Shown in pieces: positions 17,215 through 23,946 of a stretch of 64,000 bases of DNA. A program made the position numbers and the translations under genes. The stretch comes from Mycolicibacterium aichiense (GTDB taxonomy: Bacteria; Actinomycetota; Actinomycetes; Mycobacteriales; Mycobacteriaceae), in NCBI RefSeq assembly GCF_010726245.1, contig NZ_AP022561.1, positions 1,302,001 through 1,366,000 on the forward strand. Direction: 5' to 3'. Position 1 is the stretch's first letter. Each line of letters begins with the position of its first letter. Below the pieces are notes generated by a model that saw nothing but the letters and a program-made list of their open reading frames with translations, had not been told where the DNA came from and searched no databases.

Positions 17215-18723
17215 GTGATGACTTCCCTGTGGCTCGACGGCGCCGGCGGGCACGAACCCCAAATTGACGGTGGCGCAACAAAAGACGCTCCGAACGCTGA
17301 GGTCATCGTGGTAGGGGCCGGCATTACCGGGTTGGTGGTGGCGGTCCTGCTGGCCCGGGCGGGTAAGCGGGTGCTGGTGGTGGAGGCTCGGACGGCGGGC
17401 GCGGTCGCCACCGGCAACACCACCGCCAAAGTCAGTCTGTTGCAGGGAACCCGGCTCTCGACGATCTCGCAACGACACTCGATGGACCTGGTCCGGCAGT
17501 ATGTCGAGGGCAACCGGGAAGGTCAAGCCTGGCTGGCTCAGTACTGCACAGAGCGCGGAATCGATCTGCAATACGAAGATGCGTACAGCTACGCGCAGTT
17601 CGAGCGCGGACTACCCAGCGCCCGTGCGGAATTCGAGGCTGCCGAGGCCGCGGGTCTCGGCGTGAGTTGGGTCGACCAGCTCGACGTCCCGTTCGAGTTC
17701 CGCGGCGGCGTCCGGCTGGCCGAACAGATCCAGTTCGACCCGATGCCTTTCCTAGGCGCGCTGATCACCGAATTGCATGAGCGCGGCGGTCGGCTGATGA
17801 CCGGTCAGCGGGTCTACGCGGCGTACACGTCGGACGGCCGGGTCAGCCTGAAGCTGCGCAGTGCGCAGGGCCGTGAGCAGACCGCGCACGCCGACCACTG
17901 TGTGCTGGCAACCGGCACACCCATCTTGGATCGCGGTGGCTTCTTCGCCCGGCTGCACCCGAGCCGCTCCTACTGCGTGGCCTTCGACGTACCCGGGTCG
18001 GTTCCGCGCCCGATGATGCTGTCGGTCGACCAGCCCACCCGTTCGGTGCGCTACGCCCCCAGTGCCGGTGGCGAGCGCTTGATCGTCGGGGGCGGCGGCC
18101 ACACCGTCGGGCGCAAGGACAGCGCGCGCACGTCCTATGACGAACTCGTCGGCTGGACTCGGCGACACTTTCCCGGTGCGCACCCCACCCACTACTGGTC
18201 GGCCCAGGATTACGTCCCCGTCGACGAGCTTCCCTATGTCGGGCCGCTGCTTCCGGGCGCCGATCGCTTTCTGGTGGCGACGGGTTTCGCGAAGTGGGGG
18301 ATGACAAACGGGGTGGCTGCCGCGCTGCTGCTGGCCAAGCGTCTTCTCGGTGGCGACCAGGCTCGCTGGGCCCCGGCCTTCGCCAGCTGGAGCCCGCACG
18401 AACTCACCGGTCTCACCACGGCGCTGAAGAACAATCTGGAGGTCGGCTGGCACATGGCGGCCGGGTGGGTGACACCGATCGCCCGCCGAAATGCCCCGCT
18501 ACGCGAGGGGGCCGGTTCGGTTAGTGGACCGCCGTGGAACATGGTGGCCCGCAGCGTGGTCGGCGGAGACGAGAGGTGCGTTTCGCCTGTGTGCACCCAT
18601 CTCGGCGGTGTGCTGTCGTGGAACGACGCGGAGAAGTCGTGGGACTGCCCGTTGCACGGTTCGCGATTCGGACCGGACGGGACAGTGCTGGAGGGGCCGG
18701 CCACGCGCGACCTGCCGCGCTAA
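17215..18723 (+). CDS. FAD-dependent oxidoreductase with C-terminal Rieske domain
   Basis: This 502-residue protein begins with a DadA/PuuB-like FAD domain (GxGxxG in VVGAGITGLVVAVLLARAG, residues about 30-48). It ends with a Rieske [2Fe-2S] domain (CTHLG then CPLHGSRF, giving Cys-x-His and Cys-x2-His ligands). The fusion occurs in amine- or amino-acid-oxidising enzymes, where the Rieske centre probably takes electrons from FAD. The substrate is not known. The GTG is used because the SigF-type promoter predicts a leaderless start there; an ATG follows at once. It is likely part of the SigF stress regulon. Confidence 0.85.
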   Translation: MMTSLWLDGAGGHEPQIDGGATKDAPNAEVIVVGAGITGLVVAVLLARAGKRVLVVEARTAGAVATGNTTAKVSLLQGTRLSTISQRHSMDLVRQYVEGNREGQAWLAQYCTERGIDLQYEDAYSYAQFERGLPSARAEFEAAEAAGLGVSWVDQLDVPFEFRGGVRLAEQIQFDPMPFLGALITELHERGGRLMTGQRVYAAYTSDGRVSLKLRSAQGREQTAHADHCVLATGTPILDRGGFFARLHPSRSYCVAFDVPGSVPRPMMLSVDQPTRSVRYAPSAGGERLIVGGGGHTVGRKDSARTSYDELVGWTRRHFPGAHPTHYWSAQDYVPVDELPYVGPLLPGADRFLVATGFAKWGMTNGVAAALLLAKRLLGGDQARWAPAFASWSPHELTGLTTALKNNLEVGWHMAAGWVTPIARRNAPLREGAGSVSGPPWNMVARSVVGGDERCVSPVCTHLGGVLSWNDAEKSWDCPLHGSRFGPDGTVLEGPATRDLPR

Positions 18724-18739
18724 CCGATTGCGGCTCAAC

Positions 18740-18764
18740 GTTTGACGGGTCCCTGCCCGGGTAT
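18740..18764 (+). promoter_or_regulatory. SigF-type promoter of the glycosyltransferase gene
   Basis: GTTT at 18740-18743, a 15-nt spacer, and GGGTAT at 18759-18764 have the same geometry as the FAD-Rieske promoter. It lies 17 nt after the FAD-Rieske stop and gives a leader of about 106 nt before the GT start. Confidence 0.68.
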
Positions 18765-18876
18765 GTCCGCGAAGTGGTTGCAGCGACGTGCAGCCGCGCT
18801 GTGTCGGCCTCACTTGCCCTGTCCCGGTACAGCGGGAACGGACAGCCCGACTCCCGATCGGGAATGGGAGAAGCTC

Positions 18877-20001
18877 ATGAAAGTCGCAATGGTCTGCGAG
18901 CAGCACGGCGTCCACGTCGCGGGACTGTCGGCGGCGATGGTGCGAGCCGGCCACGACGTGACGGTCTATACCTCGCGTCCGGAGGCCGGCAGCCCCGGAC
19001 GAGAAATCGCACCCGGGGGCTACGCGGTGGTGGACGTCGCAGCCGGCCCCGCAGAGCGTGCGGAATACCTGGATGCGCAGTGGGCCGCCGACCGGCCGGA
19101 TGTGGCGCATGCGATCTTCTGGACATCGGGACTGAACGCTCAATTGGCCGCGCGCGCCCACGGAGTGCCGACCGTGCAGACGTTCCGTTCGCTCGCGATC
19201 ACCGAAAACGGGCACGATATGCGCGGCACCGCGCTCGATGCCCGGTCGAAGGTGGAACGGCTACTGGCCCGACAAGCCGACTGGGTCGTCGCCACCTGCG
19301 CGGACGAACTCGTCGATCTGATGCGGCTGGGCCGGCCGCGCGGGAAAATGTCCATGGTGCCGTGCGGGGTGGACATCGATGCGTTCTCCACGGAGGGGCT
19401 CGTCGCCGATCGCGACGAGCGCCGGCGCATCGTTGCCGTCGGAAAGATGCTGCCGCACAACGGATTCAGTACCATGATCGAGGCCCTACCGGGTATTCCG
19501 GACGCAGAGTACGTCGTGGTCGGGAGTTGCGACGACGAACAGATGGGTTCCGCGGAGGAGTATCGGCGGTTGCGCGCGCTGGCGGCCGACCGGGGCGTGT
19601 CTGACAGGGTGAGATTCGTTGGCCCGGTTGCGCATTGCGATATGCCTGCGCTGCTGCGGTCGGCCGATGTGGTGACCTGCACGCCGTGGTACGAGCCGTT
19701 CGGTCTGGTCGCGCTGGAGGCGATGGCGTGTGGTGTGCCCGTGGTGGCGTCCGCGGTCGGAGGGATGCTGGACGCCGTCGTGCACGACGTCACCGGGCGG
19801 CACGTGACGCCGCGACGGCCCCGGGAGTGCGCCGACGCGGTGAATGCGATCCTTCGGGATTCGTTCCTGCGCCGCAGCCTCGGCCTGGCGGGGCGGGACC
19901 GGGCGTGCGCGCGCTTCACCTGGGACCGGGTCGCAGCCGACACCGCACGGGTGTACGGCCGGCTGCTCTGCGCCGTCAGCGACGCTTGGCAGCCCGCCTG
20001 A
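18877..20001 (+). CDS. GT4-family glycosyltransferase
   Basis: This 374-residue GT-B fold enzyme has an N-terminal acceptor domain and a C-terminal nucleotide-sugar domain (VAVGKMLPHNGF, then the donor-binding PWYEPFGLVALEAMACG with the paired glutamates of retaining GT4 enzymes). The start was set at the ATG preceded by GGGAG 7 nt upstream; upstream in-frame codons have no SD. Donor and acceptor are unknown; mannosyl or glucosyl transfer is common in this family. It has its own SigF-type promoter and overlaps the convergent topoisomerase gene by 26 nt. Confidence 0.85.
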   Translation: MKVAMVCEQHGVHVAGLSAAMVRAGHDVTVYTSRPEAGSPGREIAPGGYAVVDVAAGPAERAEYLDAQWAADRPDVAHAIFWTSGLNAQLAARAHGVPTVQTFRSLAITENGHDMRGTALDARSKVERLLARQADWVVATCADELVDLMRLGRPRGKMSMVPCGVDIDAFSTEGLVADRDERRRIVAVGKMLPHNGFSTMIEALPGIPDAEYVVVGSCDDEQMGSAEEYRRLRALAADRGVSDRVRFVGPVAHCDMPALLRSADVVTCTPWYEPFGLVALEAMACGVPVVASAVGGMLDAVVHDVTGRHVTPRRPRECADAVNAILRDSFLRRSLGLAGRDRACARFTWDRVAADTARVYGRLLCAVSDAWQPA

Positions 20002-20992
20002 TCATCCTGGCGGTGGCCTTCTCGAGGATGGCTTGTCCGCGGTCGGCGTTGCGCTCCTTGCGGGCCCGGCGCGCCGCGGCGGCGATCGTCGTTCCGTTCT
20101 CGTAGGCGGTGACCACGCGCGGGTCGACGTAGGAGCTGCGGGCAACGGCGGGGGTGTTGCCGAGCTCCTCGGACACCTCTCGCATCACCGCGGCCTCCAC
20201 GCGTTTGCGGACCGTCTTGTTGACCGGCGGGTCCGCATCGACGAAAGCCGCTGCGGCCAGGACGGTCCCGTGCCAGGTCCGCAGGTCCTTGACGCTGTGG
20301 TCCTCGCCGAGGTGTTCCTTGAACTTCGCGTTGAGGTCATCGGAATGGATGTCCACCCAGCCGGAGTCGGTCTGGCACACCAGGAGCCGGCCGCTGGGGC
20401 TGCAGCGGCGCAACTCGCGGACGACGCCCACCACATCGGGGTCCTCGATGGTCCAGTTTCGCTGAACCCCGCTCTTGGCCGGATAGTCGAACACCACCGC
20501 GTCGCCCGTGACCGTCACGTGCTCGCACAACAGCGTGGCGATGCCATAGGAGTTGTTCTCCTCGGCGTAGGCCTCGCCGCCGGCCCGGAAATACCCGCGG
20601 TCGAGCAGGTGCAGAGCCAGCGCCAGCACCCGGTCTTTCGAAAGGCCCTCGCCGTGCAGATCCTCGGCGATCCGCGAACGAAACTCGGGCAGTCCGGACG
20701 ACATCTGCAGTACCCGATCGAACTTCTCCTCGCTGCGCTCCTCCTGCCACTTCTGGTGGTAGAGGTACTGGCGTCGGCCTGCCGCATCGGTGCCGACGGC
20801 CTGGATGTGGCCGCTGGGATGGGGTGAGATCCACACCTTGCGCCAGGCCGGCGGTATCACCAGATCCCTGATCCGCTGCACGGTCTTCTCGTCGGTCAGC
20901 AATTCGCCGTCGGGTGTGTAGTAGGAGAAACCCTTGCCCCGGCGAACACGACGAAGACCCGGTCCGTCGACGGAGCTGCGCCGAAGTCTCAT
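19976..20992 (-). CDS. DNA topoisomerase IB (poxvirus-like)
   Basis: This 338-residue protein has the bacterial type IB topoisomerase pattern: an N-terminal domain (KGFSYYTPDGE, PPAWRKVWI), a core with VKDLRTWHGT holding a catalytic arginine, and the nucleophilic tyrosine in SSYVDPRVV. These enzymes relax supercoils without ATP through a 3'-phosphotyrosine. The start is the ATG giving MRLRRSSVDG. From memory M. tuberculosis has no such gene at this locus. Its place between SigF-type transcription units suggests a stress or stationary-phase role (inference). Confidence 0.88.
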   Translation of the reverse strand: MRLRRSSVDGPGLRRVRRGKGFSYYTPDGELLTDEKTVQRIRDLVIPPAWRKVWISPHPSGHIQAVGTDAAGRRQYLYHQKWQEERSEEKFDRVLQMSSGLPEFRSRIAEDLHGEGLSKDRVLALALHLLDRGYFRAGGEAYAEENNSYGIATLLCEHVTVTGDAVVFDYPAKSGVQRNWTIEDPDVVGVVRELRRCSPSGRLLVCQTDSGWVDIHSDDLNAKFKEHLGEDHSVKDLRTWHGTVLAAAAFVDADPPVNKTVRKRVEAAVMREVSEELGNTPAVARSSYVDPRVVTAYENGTTIAAAARRARKERNADRGQAILEKATARMIRRAAKRR

Positions 20993-21022
20993 CGCGTGAC
21001 GAACCAGAATTTGCGGCGCACA

Positions 21023-21050
21023 GGTTTGAACCGGGGTGCCGGATGGGTAC
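21023..21050 (+). promoter_or_regulatory. SigF-type promoter upstream of rsbW-sigF
   Basis: GGTTT at 21023-21027 and GGGTAC at 21045-21050 are separated by 17 nt, the same geometry as the SAP promoter. It reads toward rsbW-sigF, so it would make sigF autoregulated as known in mycobacteria. A weaker match with a 15-nt spacer (GTTA at 21151, GGAGTA at 21170) lies closer to rsbW. Confidence 0.62.
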
Positions 21051-21062
21051 GAGGGAGCCACC

Positions 21063-21155
21063 ATGACGACGACTTCCTGGGTTGTGCTGCGCTCGCTTCC
21101 GGCCTCATGCGCACCTATTACCCGGCCGACTCGGTCATCACACGACCGTGGTTAG
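21063..21155 (+). CDS. possible 30-codon leader ORF upstream of rsbW
   Basis: The ATG is preceded by GAGGGAGCC and opens 13 nt after the SigF-type -10. The ORF encodes about 30 residues starting MTTTSWVVLRS. It ends 49 nt before rsbW. The position recalls usfY or chaB genes that precede rsbW in other mycobacteria, but there is no clear similarity. It could be a leader peptide, a remnant or chance. Confidence 0.3.
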   Translation: MTTTSWVVLRSLPASCAPITRPTRSSHDRG

Positions 21156-21204
21156 CACGCCCCTGGGCTGGAGTAGTGTCGGGTCGACATTGCCAGGAGG
21201 CCAG

Positions 21205-21642
21205 ATGACGGACGGCGAAAGCCAGGGCGGCGCGCACCAGCGAGGGGAGAGCGCTGTCGAATTGAGGGTTGCGGCCAAGTTGGAGAACTTGGCCGTGCTG
21301 CGCACCGTGGTCGGCGCGGTCGGCACGTTCGAGGACCTGGACTTCGACGCGGTGGCGGACTTGCGGCTCGCTGTCGACGAAGCGTGCACCCGGCTGATTC
21401 GTTCGGCGTCACCCGACGCGACGCTGGTCGTCGTCGTCGACGCCCACGACGACGTGGTGGTGGTGGAAGCGTCGACGACATGCGATACCAACGACGTGGT
21501 CACCCCCGGTAGCTTCAGCTGGCATGTGCTGAGTTCGCTGACCGACGATGTGCAGACATTCCACAACGGTCACGAGTCCAGTAGCGACGGACAGGTCTTC
21601 GGTATCACCCTGACCACAAGGCGGGCGGGCTCCGGGCGGTGA
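21205..21642 (+). CDS. rsbW: anti-sigma-F factor RsbW (UsfX)
   Basis: This 145-residue HATPase_c/GHKL-type anti-sigma factor binds and silences SigF. AGGAGG stands 4 nt before the ATG; in-frame codons further upstream are ignored. The N-box region reads RLAVDEACTRLI: Arg63 sits where the Mg-ATP-binding asparagine is usual (E-x3-N). The G-box is also replaced (PGSFSWHVL). This degenerate nucleotide site appears shared with M. tuberculosis UsfX (recalled). It overlaps sigF by 4 nt, ensuring coupled synthesis. Confidence 0.9.
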   Translation: MTDGESQGGAHQRGESAVELRVAAKLENLAVLRTVVGAVGTFEDLDFDAVADLRLAVDEACTRLIRSASPDATLVVVVDAHDDVVVVEASTTCDTNDVVTPGSFSWHVLSSLTDDVQTFHNGHESSSDGQVFGITLTTRRAGSGR

Positions 21643-22430
21643 ATTCCCGAGCCACGGATAGTTCGCCAAGGCGGACGAACTCGGAGTACGCCGACGTTCC
21701 GGACATGTTCCGGGAATTGGCGAAGGTGGATCCTGACTCCGCCCAATTCCAGCGACAGCGCGACCGCATCGTCGAGCGCTGCCTGCCGCTGGCCGACCAC
21801 ATCGCCCGCCGCTTCGACGGTCGCGGCGAACCTCGCGACGACCTCGTCCAGGTGGCCCGCGTCGGGTTGGTCAACGCGGTCATCCGCTATGACGTCGAGA
21901 CCGGTTCGGATTTCGTGTCGTTCGCGGTTCCCACCATCATGGGCGAGGTCCGGCGCCACTTCCGGGACAACAGCTGGTCGGTCAAGGTGCCTCGCCGGCT
22001 TAAAGAACTGCACCTACGGCTTGGCGCGGCGACATCGGAACTGTCCCAGCGGCTTGGGCGCGCACCGACCGCCTCCGAACTCGCCGAAGAACTCGGCATG
22101 GAACGCGAAGAGGTCGTCGAGGGTCTGGTCGCGGGCAGTTCCTACAACACCCTGTCGATCGACAGCGGCGGCAGCGGCAGCGACGAGGACGCACCGGCGA
22201 TCGTCGACACCCTGGGTGATGTCGACTTGAGCCTGGATCAGATCGAGAACCGGGAGGCGTTGCGTCCCCTGCTCGCGCAGTTGCCCGAGCGGGAACGCAC
22301 CGTCCTGTTGCTCCGGTTCTTCGAGTCGCTCACGCAGACTCAGATCGCCGAGCGCGTCGGCATCTCACAGATGCACGTCTCGCGCCTGCTCGCGAAGTCG
22401 CTAACTCGGCTCCGGGACCAGTTGGAGTAG
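21639..22430 (+). CDS. sigF: RNA polymerase sigma factor SigF
   Basis: This 263-residue group 3 sigma factor has region 2 (DDLVQVARVGLVNAVIRYD), region 3 (APTASELAEELGM) and region 4 with a helix-turn-helix (LTQTQIAERVGISQMHVS). It directs stress and stationary-phase transcription at GGTTT/GGGTA promoters. The GTG start overlaps the rsbW stop. Its last 30 nt overlap the 3' end of the convergent STAS gene. Nearby SigF-type promoters suggest a local regulon. Confidence 0.93.
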   Translation: MNSRATDSSPRRTNSEYADVPDMFRELAKVDPDSAQFQRQRDRIVERCLPLADHIARRFDGRGEPRDDLVQVARVGLVNAVIRYDVETGSDFVSFAVPTIMGEVRRHFRDNSWSVKVPRRLKELHLRLGAATSELSQRLGRAPTASELAEELGMEREEVVEGLVAGSSYNTLSIDSGGSGSDEDAPAIVDTLGDVDLSLDQIENREALRPLLAQLPERERTVLLLRFFESLTQTQIAERVGISQMHVSRLLAKSLTRLRDQLE

Positions 22431-22841
22431 CCGGCGGGGTTCGCCGTCGAGCAGTTCGACGGCTTCCCGTACGGAGTCGGCGACCGGCAGCGTGTGGTCG
22501 GGGTCGCAGACCCGCAACAGCCGCGATACCGCGTCGCCGGTCACCATCACCCATCGTGCCGAGGCGTTGGCGCAGCGGACATTGATGGTGTGCAGCGCCG
22601 AGAAGCCCGCGGTTCCGAAGAAGCTGAGCGGGCTGAGGTCCAGGACCAAACGGTCGCCCACGCCGGCGCACGCCTCGACATGGTCGGCGAAGGCGATGGC
22701 ATTGGAGGCGTCGAGCTCGCCCTGGACGGTGATGATCCCGACGGTCTCGTCGGGCCAGATAGTAGTGAAGCGAGCGGTGTGGCAATCATGTGAATGCGAC
22801 ACAGCCGAACGCTCGGGTTGATCTGTACTGAAGACAGACAT
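22401..22841 (-). CDS. STAS-domain protein, possible anti-sigma-factor antagonist
   Basis: This 146-residue protein has a STAS domain at about residues 35-125 (VQGELDASNAIAFADHV, LVLDLSPLSFFGTAGFSAL). In anti-anti-sigma factors the loop normally reads DSSG with the second Ser phosphorylated by an RsbW-type kinase. Here it reads GTAG (76-79), so that position is Ala and only Thr77 remains. Convergent placement with sigF makes the RsbW/SigF switch an obvious candidate partner, but the loop argues against phosphorylation control. The ATG follows GGAGTCACT. Confidence 0.8.
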   Translation of the reverse strand: MSVFSTDQPERSAVSHSHDCHTARFTTIWPDETVGIITVQGELDASNAIAFADHVEACAGVGDRLVLDLSPLSFFGTAGFSALHTINVRCANASARWVMVTGDAVSRLLRVCDPDHTLPVADSVREAVELLDGEPRRLLQLVPEPS

Positions 22842-22858
22842 AGTGACTCCATCAGCGA

Positions 22859-22870
22859 ACGAATATTCGT
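22859..22870. promoter_or_regulatory. 12-bp perfect palindrome upstream of the STAS gene
   Basis: ACGAATATTCGT is fully self-complementary and ends 18 bp before the STAS ATG, where a repressor could block initiation. No binder is identified. Confidence 0.35.
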
Positions 22871-23056
22871 ACTGTGGATCGCGCCAGAGTGGGTAAGCCC
22901 GTGTAGTGCGGGAGTGGCTCGCCTCGCACGTCTTTGACGTTTTTCCGGGCGGCTGTGAACTCAACCTGACTTGAACTGTACGCCTCTAATCAGACCGGCG
23001 AACAGCGATAACGGCGGGTTCTCATCAACCTCTTCAGTTGCGGTCACACTGTGTAC

Positions 23057-23602
23057 ATGTCGAAGCAAGGCCGGTCAGCCGGAGTCCTGCTGGCCGCCGG
23101 TCCGGGTACCCGCTACGGCATGCCGAAAGTGCTTGCCGCCCAAGGTGAATGGCTGCGCTCGGGAGTGGGGGCGCTGGCCGGCGGCGGCTGCGACGACGTG
23201 GTTGTGGTGCTGGGCGCGGCGATTGTCGACGTTCCGGCCGGCGCCCGTTCGGTGGTCGCCGACGAGTGGCGGCGCGGGATGGGGGTTTCCCTGCGCACCG
23301 GACTGGCGGCGGTATCTGACGCCGAGTTCGCGGTGATCTTGACCGTCGACACCCCCGACATCGGCGCCGACGTCGTCGCTCGGGTGCTCGGGGCTGCGCG
23401 CGAGTCCGCGTCCGGGCTGGCCCGTGCCACCTACGACCGTCGGCCCGGCCACCCGGTCGTCATCGCCCGCAGGCACTGGTCGGCACTGCGAGCCACCCTG
23501 GACGGCGACGAGGGCGCACGGCGCTTTCTGGCGGCCCGCACCGATGTGGTGGCGGTCGACTGTTCCGACCTCGCCACCGGGCGCGACGTCGACGAGCGCT
23601 AG
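23057..23602 (+). CDS. MobA/MocA-like nucleotidyltransferase
   Basis: This protein of about 181 residues starts with the NTP-transferase signature GVLLAAGPGTRYGMPKVL (canonical LAAGxGxRxGxPK) and has an acidic metal site in LTVDTPDIG. It is close in size to MocA-like molybdopterin cytidylyl- and guanylyltransferases and to CofC-like enzymes, so the exact nucleotide and acceptor are uncertain. No molybdenum cofactor gene is adjacent. A GTG two codons upstream is an alternative start. Its stop overlaps the next convergent gene by 4 nt. Confidence 0.75.
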   Translation: MSKQGRSAGVLLAAGPGTRYGMPKVLAAQGEWLRSGVGALAGGGCDDVVVVLGAAIVDVPAGARSVVADEWRRGMGVSLRTGLAAVSDAEFAVILTVDTPDIGADVVARVLGAARESASGLARATYDRRPGHPVVIARRHWSALRATLDGDEGARRFLAARTDVVAVDCSDLATGRDVDER

Positions 23603-23919
23603 CCGGTGCCGATCGACTGGGCGAAGCGGCGCACCGAGTCGGCCGCGGTCTGGGTCGCTTCGGCATGACCCCGACGGGCTCGCAGCTGGATCGTCCCATC
23701 GCCTAGGTCGAGGACCACTTCGCCGAGTAGTTCACCGGTGGTCGGCTCGCAGACCGCCCACGAGTAGGCCCGGTCCTGTTCCCAGCCGGCAAGACTTCTC
23801 GTCACGTACTCCGGATCGGTCTCGCCGAGGTCGGCCAGCGCGGGGCGGTCATCGATCCGCTCGTCGGCCCGTAACGCGCGCAGATACCAAGCGCCCGCGT
23901 TGATTTCGACGGGATCCAT
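23599..23919 (-). CDS. short GNAT-like protein (truncated acetyltransferase fold)
   Basis: The 106 residues carry beta strands resembling the N-terminal half of RimJ-type GNAT acetyltransferases (YLRALRADERIDD; YSWAVCEPTTGELLGEVVL). The acetyl-CoA-binding QxxGxG/A loop of a full enzyme is absent. Similar short forms seem conserved in mycobacteria, so it is probably a real small gene rather than decay. Function unknown. It is 28 nt upstream of the accA3 stop side and convergent with the nucleotidyltransferase gene. Confidence 0.6.
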   Translation of the reverse strand: MDPVEINAGAWYLRALRADERIDDRPALADLGETDPEYVTRSLAGWEQDRAYSWAVCEPTTGELLGEVVLDLGDGTIQLRARRGHAEATQTAADSVRRFAQSIGTG

Positions 23920-23946
23920 GTCAGCGGCGAGTCAGCGGCGAGCGCC

